From JAGLSB01 sp023135955 (GTDB taxonomy: Bacteria; Bacteroidota; Bacteroidia; Bacteroidales; GCA-2748055), in contig DAOVIO010000003.1 in NCBI GenBank assembly GCA_030673645.1, positions 1 through 64,000 of the forward strand: DNA of 64,000 nt. Reading direction: 5' to 3'. The position numbers and the translations under genes were made by a program. Shown here one piece after another: positions 1 through 7,472 of the stretch; the first letter of the stretch is position 1, and each line of letters begins with the position of its first letter. The notes beneath the pieces are model-generated. The model saw only the letters and a list, made by a program, of their open reading frames with translations, searched no databases and was not told the origin of the DNA.

Positions 1-1
1 G

Positions 2-688
2 ATTGAAAAATATGCTACAATGAAACCTACTTCGGAGATTCTGGAAAGCAGGATTGAAAAGATGCAAAGTGGTTACAGAGCTGCATTCAATGAATTGAAG
101 TTAAGCTCAAGATTTTATGAATCAGATTTTCATTATCGTCATAATTACATCGATATTCTAAGTATGATGCTGTTGGGTATTGCACTTTTCAAACTAAGAA
201 TTCTACATGCTGAGAAATCGTATCAATTCTACTTATTAATGATCCTCTTTGGATATGGCATTGGTATTCCTATAAATTATTTTGAAACGACAACATTTAT
301 TAATAATAACTTTGCTCTTATTAGTTATTATGATCTTCTCAGAACGTATGATATGGGCAGAATTCCAACTATGATGGGACATATTGGAATAATTATGATA
401 TTCTGTAAGTCAGGTATTATATTATTTCTGAAAAGATCTCTGGCAGCCGTAGGGAGGATGGCTCTTACTAACTATATCATGCATACGATAATTGCTACTA
501 TTATCTTTGTTGGCTTTTCGCAATATGGAAAATGGCAACGTTATGAATTATATTATCTGGTAGCCCTAATCTGGATTTTTCAATTTATTGCCAGTCCAAT
601 CTGGCTAAAATATTTCCGCTTTGGTCCTGTTGAATGGTTATGGAGGAGTTTGAGTTATATGAAGTGGCAGAAGTTTCTAAAAGATTAA
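2..688 (+). CDS. DUF418 family membrane protein, C-terminal part
   Basis: The reading frame is open to the left edge of the window, so this is the C-terminal part of a longer gene; an internal ATG at 20 is probably not the true start. The visible part has about five hydrophobic segments. It ends in the motif RFGPVEWLWRSLSY, which is typical of the DUF418 domain at the end of YeiB-like membrane proteins. Members sit in the inner membrane; they are thought to handle a small molecule or an acyl group, but no reaction is established. The next gene is convergent, and a palindrome lies between the two. Confidence 0.75.
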   Translation: MEKYATMKPTSEILESRIEKMQSGYRAAFNELKLSSRFYESDFHYRHNYIDILSMMLLGIALFKLRILHAEKSYQFYLLMILFGYGIGIPINYFETTTFINNNFALISYYDLLRTYDMGRIPTMMGHIGIIMIFCKSGIILFLKRSLAAVGRMALTNYIMHTIIATIIFVGFSQYGKWQRYELYYLVALIWIFQFIASPIWLKYFRFGPVEWLWRSLSYMKWQKFLKD

Positions 689-736
689 GCGGTTAGATCT
701 TCAATAATTAAATGATTGGTTTCATATATAAAATAG

Positions 737-764
737 TAAAGACGCAGGACCATGCGTCTCTTCA
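737..764. repeat. short palindromic element, AGACGCA type
   Basis: The arms GACGCA (741-746) and TGCGTC (753-758) form a perfect 6-bp stem around a 6-nt loop, with AGTAA on one side and TCTTC on the other. A degenerate relative with AGTAGAGAC/GTCTCTACT arms lies at 32607-32636. It sits between two convergent gene ends (stops at 688 and 775), so it could also act as a bidirectional terminator. Confidence 0.5.
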
Positions 765-774
765 TACTGTCATA

Positions 775-1584
775 TCACTTCTTCCCTTCCTCACTATTTT
801 CCAAGCCAAAATTAGCTCTAATCTCTCCTAGATAAGTGTGTAACGCCTTAGTATCACGCGCCTTAATCAACTTTACCAAATTTGCAAGACTTTCACTCGT
901 CTTTTCTATTTGCTCAAGGCTTTGTGGATTTAGAAGTATTTCTGATAGAAGATAATCATCTTCACTAAGAAGACCTTTGGCTATCTCAAGATGCTTACGA
1001 AAAGTTGTTCCGGGAGCAACTTGTTCCTTCATACATGAAGCAAATACAAGAGTTGAAGAAAATGGAACAGATAAGGAATAGGCAATGGTTTTATCATGCT
1101 GCTCAAACGAAAAATCATGGATTTTCAATTTTAGACTGCTATAGAATTTTCTAAAGAATTCTTTACCTTCCTCATCAGATTCCTCAATAATTATAGCACT
1201 TTCCTCACTCAGATCTTTTACATTCGCAAAAGTAGGTCCAAACATTGGATGAGTGGAGACAAATCGTTTGCCAGCTTTTTTATAAAAATCTGCCAGCCCA
1301 TTTTTTACTGAGGTCAAATCGGCAAGTATTACATTCTTTGGCAAATGAGGAATTAATTCCTCAAAAACCTTAACTGTATTCTCAAGACTCACTGCATTAA
1401 TTAAGATATCTGGGTCGAATTCAAACAATTCCTCGAGATATAAAAACTTTCTGGAATTGAAAAAGTATTTCAATTTATTACGATCAGCATCATAAATGCC
1501 TACTTCATAATCCAGACAAAGTGATTCAACTAACCAAGAGCCCATATTCCCGGCTCCAACTACTGCAATTCTCATTTTATTCAT
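775..1584 (-). CDS. tyrA: prephenate dehydrogenase
   Basis: It oxidises and decarboxylates prephenate to 4-hydroxyphenylpyruvate, the last dedicated step before tyrosine. The protein has 269 residues. The NAD(P)-binding GAGNMG lies at residues 10-15 of an N-terminal Rossmann fold, and the family motif STHPMFGP is at 110-117. There is no fused chorismate mutase or ACT domain, so tyrosine feedback through an ACT domain is not expected here. The start overlaps the end of aroC by 8 nt. An internal Met at residue 4 is an alternative start. It is the last gene of the aromatic operon, and a palindrome follows it. Confidence 0.9.
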   Translation of the reverse strand: MNKMRIAVVGAGNMGSWLVESLCLDYEVGIYDADRNKLKYFFNSRKFLYLEELFEFDPDILINAVSLENTVKVFEELIPHLPKNVILADLTSVKNGLADFYKKAGKRFVSTHPMFGPTFANVKDLSEESAIIIEESDEEGKEFFRKFYSSLKLKIHDFSFEQHDKTIAYSLSVPFSSTLVFASCMKEQVAPGTTFRKHLEIAKGLLSEDDYLLSEILLNPQSLEQIEKTSESLANLVKLIKARDTKALHTYLGEIRANFGLENSEEGKK

Positions 1585-2581
1585 CTTCCTGTAAATATAT
1601 ACGTTTAATTTTTCCTTCCATCATCATTAAATCTGCCAACACAATAGCTACAGCACCCTCAACAACCGGAGGAACTCTCAAAGCAATACATTTATCGTGT
1701 CTGCCTTCAACAACTAATTCCTCAATTTCCTCAGTCTTAATATTAAGTGTATTCTGTGGTTGCGAAGTACTGCTCGCTGGCTTTACGGCAACTCTGAAAA
1801 CAATATCATTACCATTGGATAGTCCTCCGTTGATACCTCCAGCATTATTTGTTTCGGTAGTTCCATCCATATTAATAATATTATCATTATGCTCACTACC
1901 TTTCATCCTTGCAGCTTGAAAACCTGAGCCAAATTCGATAGCTTTAATCGCCGGTATTGAAAATATTATATGACTTATTAATGACTCCACAGAATCAAAA
2001 AATGGCTCTCCAAGTCCAACAGGTACCTTTGATACCCTGCATTCTACAATCCCTCCAATAGATTCATTTTCCTCAATAGCTCTATCCACAGCACTTTCAA
2101 CATCGGTCATCCCTCCTACTTCAACTAGTTTTGCACTGATGTGTATCTCTCCTAAAAGTCTTTTTGCTATTACACCGGCTGTTACCAGCCCAAGAGTAAG
2201 TCTCCCTGAAAAGTGTCCGCTACCACGATAATCTTCAAATCCCCCAAACTTGTGGGTCGCAACAAAGTCTGCATGTCCGGGTCTTGGCAAATCACGAAGC
2301 TCTAAATAATCGACTGATCGAGTATTGATATTCTCAAACTGAATATTAATTGGAGCACCAGTAGTAGTATTATTGAAGATTCCACTCATAAAATGTGGAA
2401 TATCAAATTCAATTCGTGGCGTTGTACCCTTTGCTCCGCTTCTTCTTCTTCTAAGATCTGTTTCAAAATCTTTTTCAGCTAAGAATAATCCTGCAGGACA
2501 ACCATCGATAAGAACTCCAACAGAATTACCATGTGATTCTCCATAAATAGATACCCTGAATAATCGACCAAATGAATTCAT
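1577..2581 (-). CDS. aroC: chorismate synthase
   Basis: It converts 5-enolpyruvylshikimate-3-phosphate to chorismate, needing reduced FMN. At 334 residues it is slightly shorter than the usual 350-390. The three classic signatures are visible: GESHGNSVGVLIDGCPAG near the N-terminus, RRRSGAKGTTPRIE around residues 45-58, and the central RPGHADF...GSGHFSGR stretch with the catalytic His residues. It starts 1 nt after the end of aroD and overlaps tyrA by 8 nt, so translation of the three genes is probably coupled. Confidence 0.94.
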   Translation of the reverse strand: MNSFGRLFRVSIYGESHGNSVGVLIDGCPAGLFLAEKDFETDLRRRRSGAKGTTPRIEFDIPHFMSGIFNNTTTGAPINIQFENINTRSVDYLELRDLPRPGHADFVATHKFGGFEDYRGSGHFSGRLTLGLVTAGVIAKRLLGEIHISAKLVEVGGMTDVESAVDRAIEENESIGGIVECRVSKVPVGLGEPFFDSVESLISHIIFSIPAIKAIEFGSGFQAARMKGSEHNDNIINMDGTTETNNAGGINGGLSNGNDIVFRVAVKPASSTSQPQNTLNIKTEEIEELVVEGRHDKCIALRVPPVVEGAVAIVLADLMMMEGKIKRIYLQEDE

Positions 2582-2582
2582 A

Positions 2583-3221
2583 TTATTCTATTTTCATTAT
2601 TTTAAACAATTCCTTCATTTCTTTAACTGTAAGCTGACCAGGAGCCGTGGCTAATTCCTTACTTGCAGCTGCAAAAGTAAATTCTGCGCCCAATATTGGT
2701 GCTGCAACTCGCGTAAGCATCCCCTTTTCACCCATTCCAAGAATAAGTTTCTTACCCTGTCTTCGGTATAATTTAATCAAATTTACTGTATCTTCATCTG
2801 AGTTAACCATACATGCAATTTTCGCAATATCTGCTCCTAAATTAATGCAATTTTTGAGTATACCTCTAAGTTCATCAGAATCGGGAGTTCTTTCATAATT
2901 ATGATATGAAATAATAAGCTGAGTGTCTTTTTCAGTCATTTCATTTTTTAACCAATCTAAAAACTCATCCACCGACTCTAGTTCTAAATCCAAATACTCA
3001 ATCCCGAGACTCAAAGCCAATAAAAACAAGGATTTTCTGTCGACAATATTTTCCTTATCTTCTCTACAAGTAAAAACAACTTTTGCAGATGATTTGATCA
3101 ATTGTGAATACTCTTGTTCAGAAAAATTTAATAGATCCGCTCGAATCTCAATCATTTCAGATTCAACAGCAATCTTCATAGCCTCATTAAAACTGATATG
3201 TCCAAGGCTAACACAGATCAT
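2583..3221 (-). CDS. aroD: type I 3-dehydroquinate dehydratase
   Basis: It dehydrates 3-dehydroquinate to 3-dehydroshikimate by a Schiff-base mechanism. The length of 212 residues fits the type I (AroD) class. Visible signatures are EIRADLL near the N-terminus, the catalytic His in IISYHNYERTPD, the Schiff-base Lys in DIAKIACMVN, and the closing AAPILGAEFTFAAA substrate-binding region. It overlaps the end of aroB by 14 nt. Many bacteria use the unrelated type II enzyme (AroQ); the choice of type I inside an operon is useful for comparison with relatives. Confidence 0.92.
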   Translation of the reverse strand: MICVSLGHISFNEAMKIAVESEMIEIRADLLNFSEQEYSQLIKSSAKVVFTCREDKENIVDRKSLFLLALSLGIEYLDLELESVDEFLDWLKNEMTEKDTQLIISYHNYERTPDSDELRGILKNCINLGADIAKIACMVNSDEDTVNLIKLYRRQGKKLILGMGEKGMLTRVAAPILGAEFTFAAASKELATAPGQLTVKEMKELFKIMKIE

Positions 3222-4236
3222 TCAAAATCTTTTTTAAATCAGCTAACTTCAGTTTATGTACAACTGCCTTTCCTTCAGCTTCCAGAAGAATAAACTGAAG
3301 AATATCTCCAGCCTTTTTCTTATCCTTAAGCATTGTCTCAGCCATATTATTCGGATCAAGATCTGCCTTTACAGGAAGACCTGTTTTCTCCAAAATAAGA
3401 GTGAGTTTATCCACAACATTCGAATGAATTAATCCAAGACTTGCAGACATCCGGGTAGCTAATATCATTCCAAGGCTAACTGATTGTCCGTGACTTAGCC
3501 CATGAAGTTTTTCAATTGCATGTGCAAAAGTATGACCGAAATTCAATATCTTCCTTTCTCCAAGTTCTCTTTCATCAGATTGAACAATATTTACCTTCAC
3601 CTTAATCGATTCATAAACAATCTTCTTAAGAACTTCCCTATCCTGATTAAAAGCTGCTTCAATATTGTCTTCTAAAAAATCTGAGATTTCCGGATTCTTT
3701 ATAAAACCATATTTGATGATTTCCGCAAAACCATCTGTAAACTCAACAAGAGGAAGTGATTTCAAAGTATCTATGTCGCATATGACAAATTCAGGCTGGC
3801 GTATTACACCCAAAAGATTCTTGTATCCTTCAAAGTTAATACCATTCTTCCCTCCAATCGATGCGTCAACTTGTCCAAGCAATGTAGTAGAAACAAATCC
3901 AAATGCTATTCCTCTAAAATATGTAGATGCAACAAATCCGGCTAAATCTGTCGTAACACCACCCCCAATACCAACGATTCTCCAACTTCTGTCAACACCT
4001 ATTTCGAGCAATTTTGCAAAAATCCTGGAATAATTCTCAATGCTTTTACTCTTTTCTCCTTCAGGAATAGTTATATGCTTAAAGCCCTCAAGCTTATTAT
4101 TATGAAAATTAAGGACATTCTCATCTACCAGCAAAATTGTCATGGAAGGATCAACTATGTTTTTCAGATTCTCCATGCTTTCTGAAACATGGATTCTGGA
4201 TAAACCAGAGCTGGTATTGAGTTCTAAATTAAGCAT
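3208..4236 (-). CDS. aroB: 3-dehydroquinate synthase
   Basis: It cyclises DAHP to 3-dehydroquinate using NAD and a divalent metal, the second step of the shikimate pathway. The protein has 342 residues. The NAD-binding region IGGGVTTDLAGFVAST is followed by GQVDASIGGKNGIN, then by DGFAEIIKYGFI and GHTFAHAIEKL, which carry metal and substrate ligands. It overlaps the upstream DAHP synthase gene by 8 nt and the downstream aroD by 14 nt, so it is a coupled internal operon gene. Confidence 0.94.
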   Translation of the reverse strand: MLNLELNTSSGLSRIHVSESMENLKNIVDPSMTILLVDENVLNFHNNKLEGFKHITIPEGEKSKSIENYSRIFAKLLEIGVDRSWRIVGIGGGVTTDLAGFVASTYFRGIAFGFVSTTLLGQVDASIGGKNGINFEGYKNLLGVIRQPEFVICDIDTLKSLPLVEFTDGFAEIIKYGFIKNPEISDFLEDNIEAAFNQDREVLKKIVYESIKVKVNIVQSDERELGERKILNFGHTFAHAIEKLHGLSHGQSVSLGMILATRMSASLGLIHSNVVDKLTLILEKTGLPVKADLDPNNMAETMLKDKKKAGDILQFILLEAEGKAVVHKLKLADLKKILNDLC

Positions 4237-5332
4237 CTTTACTTTTATCGTCAGTATTCATAATTACAGTCTGACGGTTAATAGATTCCTGATGAATTGA
4301 CCTAAATACTTTTAATATAAATTCTTCACTTAATCCTTTCTTAACACCAAGATTTAAGCGCTTTTTGAGCAGGTCATCCCAACGTTTCGATTGTAGAATT
4401 GTAAGATTATTTTCTTTTTTATGCGATCCAATTTCTCCTGCAACTTGCATCCTTTTTTCAAACAAGTTTATCAATTTGTCATCCAATTTATCAATTTGCT
4501 CTCTTAATTCAGCCAAATTAAGCTCAACCTCAGGGTCACCATCTGATTCACGTAATATTAATCGATCGAGCAATTCCTTAAGTGCATCTGGTGTAAGCTG
4601 CTGAGATGCATCGCTCAATGCTTTATCGGGATTTATATGACTTTCTATAATTAATCCATCAAAGTTAAGGTCCATCGCTTTTTGAGAAACATCATAAAGT
4701 AATTGTCTGTTTCCACAGATATGACTTGGATCTGTAATTATTGGCAAATCGGGTATTCTCCTTCTTAATTCAATAGGAATTTGCCATTGAGGCTCATTTC
4801 TAAACAGAGTTTTATCATAAGTTGAAAATCCCCTATGAATTGCTGCAAGCTTGGTAATACCTGCATTATTTATTCTTTCGAGAGCCCCTATCCATAATTC
4901 AACATCAGGATTAACCGGATTTTTTACCAAAACTGGAATATCAACTCCTCTAAGTGCATCAGCAATATCCTGAACAGCAAAAGGATTGGCAGAAGTTCTT
5001 GCACCAATCCATATAATATCAACTCCATGTTTAAGAGCTTCGTATACATGCTTTACATTTGCCACCTCAGTTGAGGTCAACATACCTGTTTCTTCCTTAA
5101 CTCGTCTCATCCATTTTAAGCCTTCGCTTCCCACACCTTCAAAGGCATTTGGTCGTGTTCTTGGCTTCCAGATACCAGCTCTGAATATTTTCACTCCATT
5201 TGCACTGAGAGCTTTAGCTGTTAGCATCACTTGCTCTTCTGATTCTGCTGAACAAGGTCCGGCAATTATTAACGGACGAGTTATACACTCACCACACCAT
5301 GAGAAATTCTCAAGTTTCAAATCTATCCCCAT
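4229..5332 (-). CDS. bifunctional DAHP synthase / chorismate mutase
   Basis: This is a two-domain enzyme of 367 residues. Residues about 15-260 form a type I-beta (KDO8P-synthase-like) DAHP synthase, with IAGPCSAES, AGIWKPRTRP, the metal-binding Cys/His residues and ITDPSHICGNR. Residues about 272-355 form an AroQ-class chorismate mutase with LREQIDKLDDKLINLFEKRM. It joins the first step of the shikimate pathway to the first Phe/Tyr-specific step. In such fusions the mutase domain often lets prephenate or chorismate inhibit the synthase; that is family knowledge, not seen here. It lies 2 nt after pheA. It could be labelled aroG or aroF, so no symbol is given. Confidence 0.93.
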   Translation of the reverse strand: MGIDLKLENFSWCGECITRPLIIAGPCSAESEEQVMLTAKALSANGVKIFRAGIWKPRTRPNAFEGVGSEGLKWMRRVKEETGMLTSTEVANVKHVYEALKHGVDIIWIGARTSANPFAVQDIADALRGVDIPVLVKNPVNPDVELWIGALERINNAGITKLAAIHRGFSTYDKTLFRNEPQWQIPIELRRRIPDLPIITDPSHICGNRQLLYDVSQKAMDLNFDGLIIESHINPDKALSDASQQLTPDALKELLDRLILRESDGDPEVELNLAELREQIDKLDDKLINLFEKRMQVAGEIGSHKKENNLTILQSKRWDDLLKKRLNLGVKKGLSEEFILKVFRSIHQESINRQTVIMNTDDKSKDA

Positions 5333-5334
5333 TT

Positions 5335-6195
5335 TTATTCAATTATTGATTTACCTTTAGTATAAATACCTAATATTTCTAATTCGCTTGTAAAAGGACT
5401 AATAGCATCTAGAGCCTTTTTATGATAGTTGTAATCATCAAACATAAGATCTACATAAAACTGATATTCCCATTCCTTACCAACGATAGGCATGGATTGA
5501 ATTTTTGTTAAATTCTGATCATAATATGATAGTATCGACAACACTTTTGTCAGCGAGCCTGATTTATGTGAAAGAGCAAATTGAATAGATGTTTTATTTA
5601 CTCCTTCAAGTGAAATTACTTCCCCGTTTAACTCCTTTAAAATAAGAAAACGAGTATAATTCATTTTATTTGTCTCAATACTATCAGCCAAAATTTCAAG
5701 TTGGAATTTTTCTGCCGCCTGATTACTGGCAATCGCTCCTATACCGCTTAACTTTTTATCCTGAATTTCTTTTGCACTCAGGGCTGTATCTAATGACTCA
5801 ATTAACCTTATGTCAGGATATCTGTCAAAAAAGGCCTGGCATTGAAGTATAGCCATTGGGTGAGAATATACTTCATGAATATCTTCAATCTTTTGGTCAG
5901 GGAGAGCAACCAGATTTTGTTTGATCCGGATATATATCTCACCAATAATCTTCATGTCAGAACCTTTTATAAGGTTATAATTAGGTAAGATACTACCTGC
6001 TAAACTGTTTTCAATAGCCATAATCCCATAATCAACTTGCCGCTTTTTCAAAGACTTCATCATATCCCGAAAAGTATCGCGAGGCATTATCTCTATTTCC
6101 TCGTTTTCAAAATAATGATGAGCAGCGATTTCATGAAAAGCCCCATAGCCTCCCTGAATAGCAATTTTTTTTATGGATTTATCTTGTTTTGCCAT
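5335..6195 (-). CDS. pheA: prephenate dehydratase with ACT domain
   Basis: It converts prephenate to phenylpyruvate, the committed step to phenylalanine. In the 286 residues, the dehydratase domain spans about 9-190 and contains the catalytic TRF motif (Thr181-Arg182-Phe183). The ACT domain covers about 200-280. In that domain the usual Phe-binding motifs GAL and ESRP read SGSL (212-215) and KIQSMP (231-236), a form I associate with Bacteroidota enzymes, so allosteric control may differ. It is the first structural gene of the operon. Its ATG lies 12 nt beyond the attenuator U-run and in the same frame as the leader peptide. Confidence 0.93.
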   Translation of the reverse strand: MAKQDKSIKKIAIQGGYGAFHEIAAHHYFENEEIEIMPRDTFRDMMKSLKKRQVDYGIMAIENSLAGSILPNYNLIKGSDMKIIGEIYIRIKQNLVALPDQKIEDIHEVYSHPMAILQCQAFFDRYPDIRLIESLDTALSAKEIQDKKLSGIGAIASNQAAEKFQLEILADSIETNKMNYTRFLILKELNGEVISLEGVNKTSIQFALSHKSGSLTKVLSILSYYDQNLTKIQSMPIVGKEWEYQFYVDLMFDDYNYHKKALDAISPFTSELEILGIYTKGKSIIE

Positions 6196-6206
6196 TTTTT
6201 TAATCT

Positions 6207-6238
6207 AAAAAAGGCCCCAAATTATTTCCGGGACCTTT
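6207..6238 (-). terminator. attenuator terminator hairpin before pheA
   Basis: On the minus strand, AAAGGUCCC (6238-6230) pairs along its full length with GGGGCCUUU (6218-6210), with one G-U pair. A run of six or seven U follows, ending at 6207. It lies between the Phe/Tyr leader peptide and pheA rather than after a gene, so it is an attenuator rather than an end-of-operon terminator. Confidence 0.85.
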
Positions 6239-6313
6239 ATTTTTATTATCTAAAAAACGTAATCATCCCGATTCTATCTTCCAAAGAAATAAAAATAGTA
6301 GAACAGATATGAT
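6228..6313 (-). promoter_or_regulatory. antiterminator and anti-antiterminator segments of the Phe/Tyr attenuator
   Basis: In the leader RNA, segment 2 UCGGGAU (6271-6265) can pair over seven positions (two G-U) with GUCCCGG (6234-6228), which is the 5' arm of the terminator. Segment 1 inside the leader coding region can instead sequester segment 2: AUCAU (6313-6309) pairs with AUGAU (6266-6262), and UUCUA (6303-6299) with UAGAA (6276-6272). A ribosome held on the Phe/Tyr codons would cover segment 1, release segment 2 and block the terminator. The pairings are read from sequence; the mechanism is by analogy with the trp, his and phe attenuators. Confidence 0.7.
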
Positions 6314-6330
6314 ACATTAATATTTAGCAT
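6274..6330 (-). CDS. Phe/Tyr-rich leader peptide
   Basis: This 18-codon frame reads MLNINVSYLFYYFYFFGR and then stops with TAG. Nine consecutive codons (8-16) are Tyr, Leu, Phe, Tyr, Tyr, Phe, Tyr, Phe, Phe, so eight of nine encode the two end products of the operon. AGGAAAA lies about 7 nt before the ATG. The frame ends 36 nt before the terminator's 5' arm. The codon bias, position and alternative RNA pairings together make a regulatory leader much more likely than a chance frame. I did not recognise it as an annotated family. Confidence 0.85.
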   Translation of the reverse strand: MLNINVSYLFYYFYFFGR

Positions 6331-6595
6331 TATAATTTTTCCTGATTATTTTCAGCAAAATAAACCATTCTACTTATTATTTGCAAGTAATTTGAATAGA
6401 AATATTTTGAATTGAAATCTTTATTTCTACTTTATTTAATTCTTTATAAAATATCTATTAGAATAATATGTGCGTAAGTTACTATTTTTAAGCCCTATAG
6501 GCCAATTCTATAAATAAATATATTAAAACTCGTCGAAATTGTATCAAAAGAAATGATGACAAATAAAGTTGAGAAAAATCTCTAAATTCGTCCTG
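6331..6595. other. gene-free region between the aromatic operon leader and nth
   Basis: This AT-rich stretch lies between divergent transcription units. It holds the possible minus-strand promoter described at 6356-6386 and must also hold the nth promoter, for which I see no clear match. I see no RNA gene and no further leader peptide. Confidence 0.6.
6356..6386 (-). promoter_or_regulatory. possible promoter of the aromatic operon
   Basis: TTG at 6386-6384 is followed after 21 nt by TATTTTG at 6362-6356, a near match to the Bacteroidota -33/-7 pattern (TTG, TAnnTTTG) that is one base short in the -7 box. Transcription would begin about 20 nt before the leader ATG, which suits an attenuator. 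This is inference from consensus only. Confidence 0.35.
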
Positions 6596-7231
6596 ATGAC
6601 AAAAAAAGAACGATACAAAAAAGTAATCGCCTGGTTTGAAAAGAATATGTCTGTGGCAGAGACCGAGTTAGATTATACAAATCCTTACGAATTATTAGTT
6701 GCAGTAATCCTTTCCGCTCAATGTACCGATAAACGCGTTAATATCATTGGTCCGGCATTCTTCGAACGATTTCCTGAGGCAGAAACTCTGGCAGAATCGA
6801 GTGTAGAAGAAATATTCGAATTCATAAAATCATGTTCTTACCCTAACAATAAAGCGAAGCATTTGCAGGGAATGGCAAGAATGTTAGTTACGGAATTTAA
6901 TTCTGTTGTACCTTCCGACATCGATGAATTGCAAAAGTTGCCAGGTGTGGGAAGAAAAACTGCTAATGTAATTGCATCTGTCATTTTCAATAAACCCACA
7001 ATGGCTGTGGATACACATGTGTTCAGGATTTCTAACAGGATTGGGTTAACTACTAATTCCAAAACTCCACTTAAAACTGAGATGCAACTCATTAAAAACA
7101 TTCCTGAGTCTTTGATTCCAAAGGCACATCATTGGCTTATACTTCACGGGCGCTATGTTTGCAAGGCCAGAAAACCGCGCTGTGAAGATTGCGGACTGCG
7201 ACCTTATTGTAAATTTTATCAATCTAAATAA
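6596..7231 (+). CDS. nth: endonuclease III (DNA glycosylase/AP lyase)
   Basis: It removes oxidised pyrimidines in base excision repair and nicks the abasic site. I start it at the ATG at 6596, giving 211 residues in line with the family; a longer frame from TTG at 6569 adds nine unlikely residues. The helix-hairpin-helix LPGVGRKTANV carries the catalytic Lys121, and Asp139 lies in VDTHVFRIS. The C-terminal iron-sulfur ligands follow the pattern C-x6-C-x2-C-x5-C (Cys189, 196, 199, 205). It stands alone, divergent from the aromatic operon. Confidence 0.95.
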   Translation: MTKKERYKKVIAWFEKNMSVAETELDYTNPYELLVAVILSAQCTDKRVNIIGPAFFERFPEAETLAESSVEEIFEFIKSCSYPNNKAKHLQGMARMLVTEFNSVVPSDIDELQKLPGVGRKTANVIASVIFNKPTMAVDTHVFRISNRIGLTTNSKTPLKTEMQLIKNIPESLIPKAHHWLILHGRYVCKARKPRCEDCGLRPYCKFYQSK

Positions 7232-7472
7232 TTTCTAAAATATACATTTGATACAACTTATTGTATTCTTATTCAAAATCTATACAATATTAGACAGGTA
7301 TACTTATAATCTATAGGGGATCTATATTTACTGAGATTTGTCGGAGGAAAGTATTTATTACACTAATTATTATATTTGTATGAAATAGAAAAAATCAGGA
7401 ATTAATAAGGACTACAATTATTATAATATTAATTCAGGCTAATTAAGTCTTTATATATAATATATAGCTCAG

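Noticed and set aside
6037..6312. A 91-codon plus-strand frame overlapping the pheA start and leader
   Set aside because: It runs opposite to pheA and the leader, has no recognisable domain and is explained as a shadow of those features.
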